From positions 62,001 through 126,000 of the forward strand of contig JAGFNK010000053.1 in the NCBI GenBank assembly GCA_025769875.1: DNA of 64,000 nucleotides, read 5' to 3'. Position numbers and translations under genes: made by a program. This document shows positions 23,601 to 36,833 of this stretch, piece after piece (positions within the stretch are counted from its first letter, which is position 1; each line of letters starts with the position of its first letter). The notes beneath the pieces are model-generated. The model was not told where the DNA came from. It saw only the letters and a program-made list of their open reading frames with translations, and ran no database searches. The DNA is from Russula earlei (taxonomy: Eukaryota > Basidiomycota > Agaricomycetes > Russulales > Russulaceae).

Positions 23601-24638
23601 GTCGAGGCGTGGAAGTTCCCATGGGTTCTGATGCTCGAGCCACGGATCAGGCGCCTCGAGTTGCGAGCCGTCATCGGCCTTGATGAGCTGCTGGAAGATG
23701 CCGTACTTGTAGCGGAGGCCATAGCCCCATACGGGAAGCTCCTGTGTCGCGGAAGAATCCAAATAACACGCTGCAAGGCGACCGAGACCACCGTTTCCGA
23801 GCGCAGCATCGCGCTCTTGTACAAGGATATCCTCAATGCCAAAGCCGAGGGATGAGAGTGAAGACGAGTATTGGTCCAAGAGACCGAGATTAAGGAGCGC
23901 GTTGGACAAAGTACGGCCCATCAAAAATTCGAGGGAGAGATAGTAGGCACGTTTTTGAGACTTGCGCGAGTATTCGATCTGAGTCGTATTCCAGTTTACC
24001 TGGATTGAAAAGATCAGCTCTCCGCGCTTCAAATCTGCAGGTAACACCCAGTGCGATGGCCGAGGCAAAGGAATTGCGATGCTGAAATGACCAGGATCGG
24101 AAATGCAGAAGCAGAAGGATATTAAAAATAGGTACAGTAACAGACATCAGTTATCGCGTATGGGAGCTGCAATCTTTGATACAACCGAGGAGATCATAAC
24201 TGACGATTAGGTTATCGCGAACTGATAGCGCGGCAGCTTGATAGGCGCCGAAATCATCGATATTATAAGGCGCCCGGGCCAGGGATGTCTGAACGTGATG
24301 CACGATAGACTTTGTGATGTCGGGTGTCTCTGCAGCAGGCTCAGTCACCAAGACTGAAGGGAAGAGGAAAAGCGCTTGCCTGAGGTGATGTCTCGCATGG
24401 CAGTTTTCCATGTCTTCTCATCGCCTTTCGGCCATTTCTCCTGACCTTTCTCGTCAACTTCAGGGAAATCACCTGCGCGAAAAATGCGCCCATTCAGAAC
24501 GGGATCACCCGACATACAAATGCGAGAAAAGGGGATTGAAGAGTAATTACCGGTGAGCGAACGGACGTGCCTCCTCTTGGCCCGAGGACCTGTGAGGGGA
24601 GGCTTGCCTATGCTTGAGGTATCGATTGTAGAAGTCAT
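20679..24638 (-). CDS. GPH1: Glycogen phosphorylase
   Basis: Releases glucose 1-phosphate from glycogen in the cytosol using pyridoxal phosphate. The gene is split by many short introns; start ATG at 24636-24638, stop at 20679-20681. Family landmarks in order: [101 protein letters not shown] joined by splice to ITPRRWLDQ, and the phosphorylase signature [10 protein letters not shown] whose Lys carries the PLP. The last exon ends [19 protein letters not shown]. The N-terminal extension is short and has Ser/Thr that could host the fungal phosphorylation site, but I cannot assign it. One intron (24330-24379) appears to start with GC instead of GT. Confidence 0.95.
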
Positions 24639-25069
24639 CGTGGGGGAAGGAGGATAAAGGGCCGAGTCGTGAGAGAGACTTATATGCGCTATCAGTGAGC
24701 TGCCCTGGGAATTTCATTTCATTTCCTCGACGTCGCATCGTCTTGGCCTCGTCCGGTCCACCCCTGCGAGCGCCTTGCTCTATCAAAGCTTGTCCACACT
24801 ATCTGATCTCAATAGATCGATCCAAACGCGCCTTCCTTCTTTCCTCCGCGGCCTTCTCGAATCCCTTCCAAAGTAGTGCGACACAGGCCGTCCTCGGCTT
24901 TTTTCGGACTAACGTTGATAATAACTCCCGACCCGCACACCTTTGGGAGTTCAACGTAAGACTTGCCTCGGCTACGCTCACTTCTAACATACACAATGGC
25001 TCAGTCGCCACGAATATTCCGAACAATCTGCGAGTATCATGTACGAAATCCATCAGCCTGCGTTTTCCA
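24639..25069. other. Glycogen phosphorylase upstream region
   Basis: About 430 bp between the glycogen phosphorylase start and the stop of the next minus-strand gene. It should contain the promoter. No gene was recognised; open frames on both strands overlap and look random. Confidence 0.5.
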
Positions 25070-25870
25070 TTACTGTGACTTTCCAGACGCTTTCTTCTCC
25101 GACTCTCGCGCTGCCACGTCGATTGACGAGGTGATATCTTTGCCTAATTTGTACACGATCAGGGTGGGTATAACGATCCAAAGTCTGGGCGCATCATTTG
25201 CTGTCAGCCATCGTTTTACTGAGGGAAGCAAGTTTCGTTCTCACCCATTAGGAATAATCCAATAAACGACCAATGTCTTCAAATCGTTATGGCCAATATC
25301 GCACAGGTTGCAATAGTATTCCTGGAGCCAGTATAGCACCGTCTTGGAGAGCGTCATCACCGCGCTTGCAAACCCAACCACAGACGCAGATGGATACTCC
25401 GCCACATGCGCAAGGTACAGGTAGAACAAGTTAAGGGCAGTCTCTATGAGATTGAGGAAAGCTACATCAAGAGATCGAGTCAGCCCGTCGAGCGAAATCT
25501 ACGCCAGGTAGGTGCTTGCCCTGGGCATTAGTGAATCCATTGTTCTCTATCAGGGCCTTTACGCCATATATCTAAACCCCCGCACACCCGAAAAATGCGC
25601 TCCAGGTTAGCACCCGCCTCTGATCAGCGAAGATTCGACGCACGTCGTCAACCTCTTGGTATTTGCCGTACGGTTTCCAGATCCAGTGCAGGTCTCCTCC
25701 GATCATCGAACGCGGCCTTGATGACATCCACAATCAGACAGCGATTCTGACACACGGCTAGGTTAGGTGTTATATCCGTACCTCATCAGACAGTAGGAAG
25801 CATCCCATATGATAACGGGCGCGGAAAGTAGAAACCAAGCCGAAACCCAGGTGTACGTATTGGGTGCCAT
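25070..25870 (-). CDS. Small four-helix membrane protein, EXPERA-like
   Basis: Five exons (25782-25870, 25644-25716, 25520-25571, 25245-25461, 25070-25184) sum to 546 nt, 181 residues. It begins MAPNTYTWVSAWFLLSAPVIIWDASYCLMRPRS, a first hydrophobic helix followed by a short basic loop, then GGDLHWIWKPY and YGVKALIENNGFTNAQAFLNLIETALNLFYLYLAHV, two further helices, and ends in a charged KKASGKSQ tail. The arrangement (four helices, W-W/K-Y and E-x-x-L-N positions) resembles EXPERA-type proteins such as sterol isomerase and sigma-2-receptor relatives, but I name that only tentatively. It is a conserved fungal family; an endoplasmic reticulum location is an inference. Intron 3 (25462-25519) seems to be GC-AG. 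Confidence 0.8.
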
Positions 25871-26389
25871 GATTTGGGGGGGATGATTATGCGGGAAAGG
25901 TCAATCAACAAGTCGTCGGGTGGGAAAATACTGAAACAACAATCAACGCACAGCTTCGTCACGTGGGGCACAGACACAAACAAATTGGCCGCCCACCGAG
26001 GCACGGAGTATTGGACTCGAGAAGCGAGCACCGAGACGCTACCTTGGCGACTACAGTATGCCCCCCCGTCCGTTCGCCCTATCATCTCCTCTACCAACGC
26101 CACCGACTGGGGACTCGTTATGCGACATGAGCCCGGGCACGGCCTGCCCTACGCCTTGCCATCAACTGCGAGGGTCACTTCCGTTCGCTACCTCTGGCGG
26201 GCCCTACATCCCTTGTATGCACGATTTTCAGGGGGCCCCAGTCTACAGTATGTTACCAGCGAATCAATTTACCAGGTGAATACAAGCGACGTAGATAGAA
26301 TGAAATAGTAGACTTTTGTGGAGATTCGCGCGTCTGCATCCGATCAGAGATTAGATCTGCTCTTGATCATATATACCACTCGTACCACC
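25871..26389. promoter_or_regulatory. Divergent promoter region
   Basis: About 520 bp between the membrane-protein gene (minus) and prefoldin subunit 3 (plus). A TATATA-like stretch lies at 26369-26375, about 20 bp before the prefoldin start codon. No domain is encoded. Confidence 0.4.
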
Positions 26390-27518
26390 ATGTCCGTTTC
26401 GAAAACACCGCCCGACATCATCCAAGAGGGCGAAAAGAATCCCCGAGGCATCCCAAAAGCTCTCTTCATTGTACGTTCGTTTACCGTTCTTCTGGGATGC
26501 CCCTACCGCCCTCTCTCTCTCTTCGCTGATCCCCATCCACCCTTCACGTTCCCCAGGACGACGTGGAGGAATATCTCGGGGGTCCAGACGCGGCGGTCGA
26601 AAGGGTCCTAAGCGCGTTCCAGGATGCCCTAGCGTGCGTATTCTCTCCCAACAATTCTGCCGTTACTCGTCCGCACGCGACCGACCCGTTTCTTACATTG
26701 CCGTACATTTCTCTAACCTCCTCGAACGATGCGACGACCATCACCCGATCCCGCGACGTTCATGTAGGAAGTACCGCTATATGGACAGCAACCTGACGCA
26801 GCGGAGGCGCGGGCTTGAGGAGAAGATCCCCGATATTAAAAAGACGCTGAGCATGGTCGAGTTTTTGCACCGACGTCGAGTACGTCACCTCGCTCTCTCT
26901 CTATCCGTGCGAAGGGGAACGGAGGGGATGCGACCCTTCCCGACTTCCCGTCCCTCACTCTCTTTCTTTCTCGAGCCGAGAATGTCTGGGTTAATGACGG
27001 CGTGGGGGCGCTCTCCTTGCCTTTCTCTCCTTCTAGGAAGGGAAGAACAGAACATCGGACAATGCGGGTGACGCTGACGACATCGTCGATGACGATGATG
27101 GGAGCGAGAATCCCGTACCGGTCAGGACGACCTTTGAGCTCGCCGACACGCTTTACGCCGAAGCCGAGCTCGAAGAAACAGACACGGTTTACCTATGGCT
27201 CGGGGTGCGTTCGTTCAGTTTTTTTTTACAGTTCCTCTTTTTCAGATAGATTAACCACTACGTTGCTCACGTGGGCCAAAAAAACAGGCGAATGTCATGC
27301 TGTCTTACAAAATACCTGCCGCGATAGAACTTCTCAAGTCCAAGCTCGAAGCCGCCAATACGAGTTTGAACAATGCGATTGAAGATCTCGAATTCATTCG
27401 CGAGCAGATGACGGTGATGGAGGTCAACACGGCACGTGTTTACAACTGGGACGTCAAGCGCAGAAGAGAGAAAAGAGAGAAGGAACGGTTATCCGGGGAG
27501 GGAGGGGTAGACGCATAG
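26390..27518 (+). CDS. PAC10: Prefoldin subunit 3
   Basis: Alpha-type subunit of the hexameric prefoldin chaperone that hands nascent actin and tubulin to the CCT chaperonin. Five exons (26390-26470, 26557-26633, 26768-26879, 27037-27204, 27288-27518) give 222 residues with all phases consistent. Landmarks: NPRGIPKALFI, DVEEYLGG, then the first coiled coil (YRYMDSNLTQRRRGLEEKIPDIKKTLSMVEFL), a central beta-hairpin region (FELADTLYAEAELEETDTVYLWLGANVMLSYKI), and the second coiled coil (AIELLKSKLEAANTSLNNAIEDLEFIREQMTVMEVNTARVYNWDVKRRRE). Length fits the family. It converges on MRD1 with only 142 bp between stops. Confidence 0.95.
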
Positions 27519-27660
27519 GGGTGGTACAGCAAGCAGCTGCTATGCTGCTTTGCTTTTTATTTTACGCCTTGGAATAAATGAGTGGATGTTCCATGGTCTC
27601 CTATGTTATTACCCATTCAATGTGATGTGCTGTTGCACCAAATCGACAACTGGATGACAA

Positions 27661-30447
27661 CTACGCGTCGTCCTCTCCACCCTCGCCGTCCTCATCCAAC
27701 ATGAGCTTTCTCTTCTTTCCAGGCATATCTGAACCATCGCCAAGGCCGACACCGGCCTTTCTGCGCAGCTCGTCGATATTCACCTCGCCCTCCGCCCATT
27801 CCAGCACGAGGTGGCGTCCGAGCAGGTGGGTGTGCTTCAGCGCGTCGTAGGCGTTCTCTGCCTCGTGTCGCGTGACGAACTCGAGGAACGCAAACCCGCG
27901 CGCGCGACGGTCGAAACGCTTCGGCACGCGGACTGATTTGAGCTGACCGTGAGCACTGGTGCGGGGAAGATAACGTTAGCAAGTCCAAAGGCAAAGCAAT
28001 ACTTCCACAGACAGACCCGAAGAGCTCTTTGATGTCTTTTCGCGTCGCCTCAAACGGAATATTCTTGACCAGCACCTTCGTCGTCTTGGCCTTCTCTTTC
28101 CCGCCCTTCTTCTCCTCTTGCCCCTCGGCCCCCCGTCCGGCGAACTTAACGTTGAGCGTGTGCCCGTCCAGGACATATCCATGCATGCCTTTGAGCGCCT
28201 TCTGCGCCGCTTCTTTGGTGTGAAACCCGACGAAACCGAACCCCATGCTCAGGCGAGCACCAGGACGCTTCGGGTCCGGCTTTGTCTGCAATCGGGCGAA
28301 GGCAAAGCCGGGCAGATGGCGAAATACTTGGGCAAAGCGCTCCGAAGCAGTCGCAAAGGCGACATTCTTCACAAATAGTGACTTCCCACTCGTGATGTCC
28401 ATGTCGGTATCATCTTCCACATCTGCATTTTCGATGGAAATAGGTTCAACGCCGATCGCTGCTTGGAAGTTCGTGGAAGTGGGCTGGAACATCCCAAGCG
28501 GGCCTTTCTCCAGGTAGATAACGGAGTTGCCAAGTCGACGATACGCGAGGGCGCGGAAAGCCTTGCGGGCCTCGTCTGCATCCGCGAACTCTATTACTGC
28601 CAATGTTCCAGCAGGTGGGACGAGGACACGCAACAGTTCGCCGTGAGCGCCAAACATCTCGCGCAGATGCTCTGCTGTTGTTCCGTATGGAATATTCTTG
28701 ACAAGAATGATAGTCTCGGCGCGTCTACGACCAGAGAACGCAGAGAGTATGACACCGTGGGACTCAAAGTATGATTTCGTTTCTTGAATGACGTGTGTCT
28801 CAGCGAGGGCCAGCTTAACGGCGGCGTCCGGTGATTCTGGATCGAGGATGTCGGATTTAGATATATTGAGCCGATCAGCGACCGAGGATAGCACGGCATC
28901 ACTCTATGAGTGGAACTCAGCTAGTTATCAACGCTACGAAACACGACGCCCACTCACGTTCATATATAACATGGCCCAGTTAAAGTCTTTTCCTGCAGTT
29001 GCTTTACGTTTCTCGCTCCGTTGTTCTTTGACGGATTTAGATTTCCCCTCACGGTCTGTAGTCACTGCTGTATTGTTCCGGTCAACTGCTCCGATTATGT
29101 GGAGCAATCGACCCTGAAATGGTTTCTTGTCGAGAGCAATGAAGGCGGCCACGGCATCTTCAGGTCGCACATATGTAACGAATGCGAGACCTTTTGACTC
29201 TTTGGTCGCGGAATCAATTGGTGTATGTATCTGCAAGACAGTTTCAGAATAATTCACAGAGGACTCGGGAAAGACGGAAGTGTCAGTATCTACTATCTTT
29301 GATATCCCAGGTGATCAACATTCCCCGAAGGGTCTGCTGTCCCTATGCAGGTTTCTCATCCCAAGAGAGGTTTGCAAGAGAAGGGTGCTCACCTGCGAAT
29401 ATTGACCAACGATAGTTTCTCAATAAGCAAGGCAGTGGAAACAGAAAGCCCTCACACACCTGTGGGAAAGTGATCAATAACAAGGCCGGCGTTGAAAGAT
29501 GCGGAAAAGGGAATATAACGTCAAAGGACGGCACGACTAGGAGCGTGACAGATCCAATACTTAGATTTCAAACCATCACACCTATCAATCTCAATAGATA
29601 GGTTTTCCTCACCTGGGATACCGCCCCAAATGGCTCGAAAAGCTGGCGTAACTCTTCTTCCGTACAGGTGAACGTAAGGTTGCGAACGAACAGCCTTGCG
29701 GTGCGAAGAATCGTCTCCACAGATGGATTATTTACTTCAGAGGCGCCCTCGTCTTGTCCCTTGCCGTCGGACTGTTCCAAGACTTTTTCCGAACCGGCAG
29801 CGTCCCCAACACTTCTCATCCGTTGCCGCATCCATTCCATGTCCGTCAGACAATCTTCCGGTAGGTCCTGCGACCCCGTCTGAGTAGTGTGTAATATTTT
29901 GTCCATCTCTTGTGAAGGTAAAAGTGGATCTGTCCATGACGCCACTTTCGCTTTGGGTTGCATGACTTCCATAAACTCCTCGAGACTGGTGTGCTTTTCA
30001 TTGCTCTCTATGGCAGGGAGATTTGGCTTGCGGCCGGATGCCCTTGTTTTGCTGTGGGTTAAGGCGGCATCATCTCTCGATGTCGTATCCAGACGTGGCC
30101 GTTTATTCGGTCGTGGAGCAGGAGTTTCTTTGGCAGCCTGGTACAGTGCTAATCAGAAAGCGCAGTCCTAGAGGGGAGGGAAAACAAGAAAGGACACCCA
30201 CATCGATAGTTTCAACCTTGACCCGGGTCGAATCGATAAATGATTTATCGTACCATTCTTTGGCTTTCAAAGCCTCCTTGTCTGTCTTGTACCCAACAAA
30301 TCCGAATCGCCGAGCAGTCCCATCTTGCTTTAGAGCGACCTTGACATCTGTGATTGTACCTCCGGGTCCCTTTGATTGAGAGAAGTGTTCCTTTAAAAGT
30401 GCGGGGGTGATATAGGAAGGTAAATTTTTAACGATGAGGCGAGACAT
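27661..30447 (-). CDS. MRD1: Multiple RNA-binding domain protein 1 (MRD1)
   Basis: Nucleolar factor needed for early pre-rRNA cleavages and 18S rRNA production. Five RRM domains are visible through their RNP motifs: RRM1 (SRLIVKNLPSYI ... RRFGFVGY), RRM2 (ARLFVRNLTFTC ... KGLAFVTY), RRM3 (IILVKNIPYGT ... LAVIEF), RRM4 (SLFVKNVAFAT ... MGFGFVGF) and RRM5 (KVLVKNIPFEA ... RGFAFLEF). A Lys-rich region lies between RRM1 and RRM2, and the C-terminus is acidic (LMLDEDGEGGEDDA). The start at 30447 was chosen because RRM1 starts at once (MSRLIVKNL); the frame stays open 35 codons further upstream with no domain. The intron inside RRM2 (29231-29612) is 382 bp, much longer than the others. Confidence 0.93.
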
Positions 30448-30585
30448 CTTTGCTCGTTCAATGTTGACCGTCGCGCGAGAATTGGCTGATGAGTCAGCAC
30501 GTGACGACGACTTATTAGCTTTGGACGCGTCTTCAGTCACACCTTCTTTCATGCCGTCATCTCGTCCTCAGTTCGTCAAAACAAG

Positions 30586-33500
30586 ATGCGTTCCTCGGCT
30601 TCTTCCCACCTACTTTCGTACAGAACAAAAGAGGGGTCGCTGCCTGGTGGATCTGAATGTCTTACGTTCAATTGCAAATTATTATTGAATCTCTTGCATG
30701 CCATGCTGGACGAAAAATCTCTCGACGCTGAGTCGTCTATTGCCACAGGACAGAAGCGCCCCCGTACACTCTCGCACACGTTCCCTCGAAAGCGGAGAGA
30801 CCTGGTAACAGGAACAATTGACGTGCCATGCCCACCTGCTTATGAGAGCATCCCTGTCCTCCGTCATGAGTTCAACCTGCAATACTCCAAGCAATGTCAA
30901 GATGTCCGCCCTTACGCCCTAGTCATTTCTGATAACGAAGCAGGGGAAGATGGCCTCACGTCCTTGGAGCAAGCTCTCGTGGGTTTTCTCCGGAATTCTT
31001 GTGCAAGTCCGACCGAGCCCACAACCCTTCATTGCGGTGACGTTCTCATCAATAGTTACGGCGAACACGGAGGTACAGTTGATGCGAAACCATCGCATCT
31101 TGAAGAACAGTGGGCTGATCTTCGTAATATTTTCTTCATCCCTGCCCTACATGCCGAGGGCATGGAGAGGGGAGATGGTCATCTTTTCTCCTGGGTTGAT
31201 GCTCATACACGATCCACCTCACACCAGTCTGCCATAGAGGTGACGGCTTGCCTTCGTATTGTCGTGTTTCCCCTCACTTCATGGGACGAGACTTTCCATA
31301 CTCTGCCGTTTCGCTTGGTCGTCGACTTCGACCTCTCATTCCGCCCTCCTACTATCTTTTATCCACTTGCGAAACTTCGTAATTCGCAGAATCGAACCGA
31401 GATTGAAACGGCAAGACGCGGCCTTCTTCATCTCGCGTTCCCTCGTTCTCCCCTTCCAGAAACATCGTCTTCCTCGTTCCAAGGAAGAATTGATGTTCCT
31501 TTCCTTTACGCAGTCGTACAACCCGCTAGAGCAGTCCTACACGATTCCGTCGACAAATTATTACAGCCTCAAGCCCTCGTTCCCAGGCTCCTCCCTTTTC
31601 AGAAGCGCACCGTGGCCTGGATGCTCTCGCGCGAGGGCAAAAGCTTTGAGCCATCTGGTGAACTGAGACCAACAGTCGCAGACCCTGCGGAGGTGCCCCT
31701 CTTATGGCAACCCGTCACCGTACAAAGGGACGACGAACAACTGACCTGGTATTACCACCGACTTACCGGAACCCTAACGCCTGAGCGACCCGACTCACGG
31801 ACTGTCATGGGAGGGATTTTAGCAGAAGAACCTGGTTTGGGTAAGACCGTTGAATGTATCGCACTTATTTTTCTCAATCCCGGCATTGGACGAAGTTTAT
31901 CTCACGTCCGATGGGATCCCGAGGCAAGAATGAGTATAAGGGAGATTCGTGTATCTTCTACCCTTTCTTTTAGTCTCCGTAACTTACGTTAGGGCATAGA
32001 CAACCCTCATCGTCACCCCAAGTTCCTTGTCTCAGCAGTGGATCGACGAGCTTGCTCAGCACGCGCCGACACTCAATGTTCTGGTCTATTCCGGGTGGAA
32101 GAATATCTCAATTGGGCAGAAAATGAAATCGAAATCGAAACAGGAAGAGAAGGGAACGGGAAAGGCCAAGGCTGTAGACGTCATCGTTAGTGATGATGCC
32201 AATCCTTCACTATTTGACTGCTGGCCTGCCTACATCAACGACTTTCACGTGTGCATCACCACATACGACACATTGCGGCAGGATCTAAACGTGGCACGCG
32301 CTCCACCTGCGCGGCCGGCACGACAAACGGTCCAGTACTCGAGAGATCAACGGCCCATCAGCCCGTTGGTGATGTGTGAATGGTATCGCGTGATCATGGA
32401 TGAGGTTTGGATCATTTCACTTGACACGACGATTAGTCGACTTACGTCGATTCTCAGGTCCAAATGGTTGGAGGAGGGAAGGCATCGTACGTGTCCTTGC
32501 GTTTTCTGTCTGGATCGACCCGGTTGTTTTTCATGTTTCTTGGAACAGAGAAATGGTATCTCTCATTCCACGTCTTTCGTCGTTTGCTGTCTCCGGTACA
32601 CCTGCTAGAACTCGTATTTCCGACCTATTCTGTGTTCTAAAGTTAAGCGTCTAGTAACTCTCCACGTAGTGATGTTCACAATACAAAAGGTTCCTTCGCG
32701 TTGACCCGAGCATTTACGCCCCGAAGAATTGGAACAGGCTCATTCATCCCAATTACGCTGCTGAATTCTCGACAGTATTCCAGCAGTATACCGTCCGGTG
32801 TGTTATTTGTATATTCGATTGCTTATCTAAACCAATTATTTCGCCAGCACCATGAAGTCCGCCGTACAGGCTGAGCTCACGATCCCTGCGCAGACGCGTT
32901 ATGTTTTCCCTATTTATTTAGGCAAGGTTGAGCGACACGTAAGCATTCTCTTTGTCCAGTTGCTTAAATGGCGGTATTGATTGATCCCCAGGTTTACGAT
33001 GAAAGCTTGGAGAAGGCTTTATCACAACTTAGCCTCGATGCACGCGGCGTGGTCATCTCCCCAAATGGGGAGGTGGACACGGCAATTTTGCGCGCCTGGC
33101 TGAGAAAACTTCGTCAAATATGCACCCATCCTCAAGTTGGGAAGCTGCAAAAACCTGGAGACAAGTCATACAAGGCTGGAGTACTGAAGACCATGAGGGA
33201 AGTCCTTGAAGGAATGAAGGATCAAAACTGGCGGAATATCATGGATGACAGACGCAGTAAAGCACGTTCAAAATCCAACTCTTCACCCGGCCTTTTCCTG
33301 AATTCTCTCTAGATCAATGAGATGGCCACTGCCACACAAATAATGCAGCATGACGGTGGCATATATCAACGCGCCCAAAATTGCTTGGAAATACTTCTTC
33401 GGGCAGAGAAAGAAGCGGAAGAAATCATTTCGGACGTTGTCTCCGTCATCACAGATCATGATGCTAAAGGCGCCGAGTTAAAGGCCAAATCGACTTCACG

Positions 33501-36500
33501 TCGCATGGCGATAGGTGAGTTTGTCAGCGTTTTGAGATGGCGCAAGGGAGTTCATGGACACACTGAAGGTGTCGAACGTCACGTAGACGACGACGATCCC
33601 ACGTTATCTGGCAATAGTGACGACAATACATCAGACGACGGCGGGCTACCAAAGACCCCAGCAGGAGAAGAGCATCTACACAAGTCTCGTGCTCTCCAGC
33701 AACGCTTGCGTGATTGTTACCTAACGCTGCATAGAGTCAAATTCTTGCAAGGTGATATGTACCATTGGATGGGTGAATCTAGAGTTGCGGAAGAGGCGAC
33801 GGCGTACAAAGCAGCAGATGAAATACGCAGCAAATTACTTAAATGTGCGTTCACGTCATACACGTCGGACGGTCAATGACCCCATTCGTTGGCAGTCACC
33901 GGAGAGTCGGCTGTGAGAGCCATGGCGCAACTTCGGGCTGATGTCGGGAAGAAAGGGCTTATAGAGAAAGGTATTTTGGTTAGAATGCCTTACTGCCCTC
34001 GAGGCGGGATCCTCTCCGCACATCTCGTACGTGAATCCCTCGAGCTATTTGTGAGGCATGTAAGAGCTAAAACGTACGCAAAGCTGCTGGAGGCAGACCA
34101 GCTCATAGATCGGGTACTCAATGAACAGTCTCGCTTGCTCTGGAAATGGAGGACGCGTATTCATAGCCTACTCACACGAAGCCTAACCTCAAGCGATGAC
34201 GAAGGAGAGGCGGACGGGCAGGAGTACTCAAGAACGTTAGACACTCAAGGGGAGGCAGAGACATATCTGCATGCTTACGCGATGCTCCTCGCTGACCGTC
34301 GTGAAGTCCTAACTGCGGAACGGACCATGTTGGCTGTTCACGATGCGAGGGAACGCAAGGGCCGAAAAACGGCGGCGGCGGCGAAGGCCACTGCGTTGCG
34401 GTTGGACGAGCCAGATCCTGGTCTGGTGACTGTAAACATCGAGTTGCAGCCCGAACATGGAGTCCTCAAGGAAGAACTGATGAACACACGCAAGAGCCTG
34501 TTGATGTTGTCTGGGGGACGCGCAGTCAAATCCATCGTGATCGAGCTGACGGCAGTTGTTGCGAGGATAAGAGAGAATGACGATTGGGAGAAGGTCCTTG
34601 CCAAGGAGGGTGTCTCGAGCCTTCGACGATTGATGTCTGCTCAAGGTGCGTGTTCGAAAGGGTCAGGCATGCCGTCGCACTTCTCATGGGAGCGATTTCA
34701 AAGCGATCATCAATGAGCAGATAGAAGCTGATCTTGCGCTTTTCCGCAAGGCTTTCAATGAGCGAATCCTGTGCGGGCCCTGGTCGATCCCGTGATCTCT
34801 TTTCACAAGCGTGACTGACGTGTGTTGGATCTAGATACTTCCGCCAGTTGCAGGAGATCTCCGACTCGGTTGGAGAGGCGCAGCGACATGACGTCGACGA
34901 CGTTGGGCTGGCCCTTCAGAGGAACCATCTGGCCCAGGCAGAACTTGAGCGCAGGATCATTACAGGTCGCGCGAGGCAACGTTATGTGCGCCCCCCCTTT
35001 TTTTCTTTCCCTCACCGAGAGGTGTTCACTTGCCAGTCTAGCTCACCCATCTGTCCGAAGAGCGAACCAGCCAAGATGACGGGGACGAGTGCTGCATTTT
35101 GTGTCGAGTCGGGTTCCTCTCTGGATACATCACACAATGGTGAAGTCCGATCGTTGCGGTCCATGATGGCCCATTGATGCTAACGTCACGGGTTTCACAG
35201 CGCCCATGTTTTCTGCGAGGTGACAAGCGTCTTTTATCAACGGGTGAGTAGTCTCAGCTGATGGACCACCGATATACGTTAGAATTGCCTCAAGACGTGG
35301 CTGTTGCGCCACGGCAAGGCCTGTCCAGTGTGCCGGTTGGTACATGCCATCCTCTCGTCTGTTCCGTGCTCAATGCACCTGGCTACCCCAGTTTTCCCAT
35401 CAACGTCGACGCGCTACAGCACTTCTCGATACAGAAAACAGATAAGGATAAGGCTGCGCAACCTGCGGAGAAGCTTCAATCCGACCCCATTATGAGGTCG
35501 CGCCGCAAGATCGAGTATAACACCGTTAGTCCTGGCCTACGTGCCGACATCGACACGATGGAACTGTGTGGTAGCTATGGGACGAAGATCGATACTCTGG
35601 TGCGCCACCTCTTGTATCTACAAATCGCGGACGTGGGCGCAAAGAGTATCGTGTTCTCGGCCTGGGAGGACTCGCTGCACAGTGCGCATTATTCCGTTGA
35701 ACCGTATCCGAAGCATTGATGACAGTCCCTCTATGACATAGTCATCGAACACGCCTTAATTAACAACGGTATGTGCCGGTTCATCATGACTGCTTAGCTA
35801 CGTGTTTGGCCTTATTGAAGGGCGATCAGGCATTCCGAGCCTTCGGATCGACTCGGGAAACCGCAAGCAAGACGCGGCGACGAGATTCCGCAATGATCCC
35901 ACCATCCTTGCATTGCTCCTTCATGGGTATGATTCCATAGCAGACCTGGGGTGGCTCTGCTGACAGAGTGCAAAGTGAGAGACAAAATGCGGGGCTGAAC
36001 GTGACTTGTGCCTCTCGAGTCTTCCTACTCGAGAGCGTAGTCCACCATTCATTCGAGGTTCAAGGTTGGCTCTCCGACCATTATCAGCCTCATCGATCAA
36101 TACCTGACACGGTATTGCGCCTTAGCGATCGCAAGAATCGACAGATTGGGGCAACTGCGTCCGACGGAAGGTATGTTATTTGAAAATCCACGTGAGCTTA
36201 CCTTACTTTATCGGTGTGTTCCAGTCTATTGCTACTACGCCGAAGGCACGTCTGCCGGATGATCCCGAGCGAGGCGTCCCCGTCCCCCATGTCCTGTGAT
36301 CTGATGTGCTGATGACGACTTGCCGCAGACACGGTGGAACGGAATATATTGGATCTCGCTGTACGACAGGGTTTATCGCTATATACTGCCGACCGTGCTC
36401 GCGGTACGGTGGACACGACGGCGCTCGTAACGGAGGTCGAGAACCCGATCGTCGATGCGCCTGCGAAGAAAGAGCAAAAGGGCGATTTCATCTTCAGGTG

Positions 36501-36833
36501 CGCCACCCTTTTTCACCAAATCACGCTGCGGAGGTTGTTCCGGGCTTTGGTGCTTGCGCTAGTTGGCTGGCCGGGTGTCTGGCTGATTGACCGAGGTGTG
36601 TTTGCAATCGCTGACGTGGCAACTCTCACAGGCTGGATGACATGATGTCCATCTTGTTCCCCCATTTGTGTGAGGATGTGGAATTCCTACTTCCACCGGA
36701 GGAGGTTGGAATGAGGGAAGTTCCTGCGGCTGATGCGAGTAATGATGCTCCGTCATTTGCCACATCCCCGTCGCGCAGCAGCAGTCGACGTGTCTATGAA
36801 ACCGCCGTAGCAGGCCCGTCCAGGCTCGGCTAA
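30586..36833 (+). CDS. SHPRH/IRC20-like SNF2 helicase with RING finger
   Basis: Large intron-rich gene. Order of parts: an N-terminal region of about 350 residues; split SNF2 ATPase with motif I GGILAEEPGLGKT (about 31,810), TTLIVTPSSLSQQW after a splice, motif II MDEVQMVG assembled across an intron (about 32,400-32,470), and motif III AVSGTPAR; a long helical insertion (33,000-34,700); a C3HC4 RING finger pieced from three exons (CCILC at about 35,090, CAHVFC at about 35,200, CLKTWLLRHGKACPVCR at about 35,285-35,336); then the helicase C-lobe (KSIVFSAWEDSLH, ERQNAGLNVTCASRVFLLES, RNILDLAVRQGLSLYTADR). This order, with the RING inserted between the lobes, is that of the SHPRH/IRC20 ubiquitin ligases acting in DNA damage tolerance. 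An in-frame ATG at 30703 is an alternative start. Confidence 0.85.
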
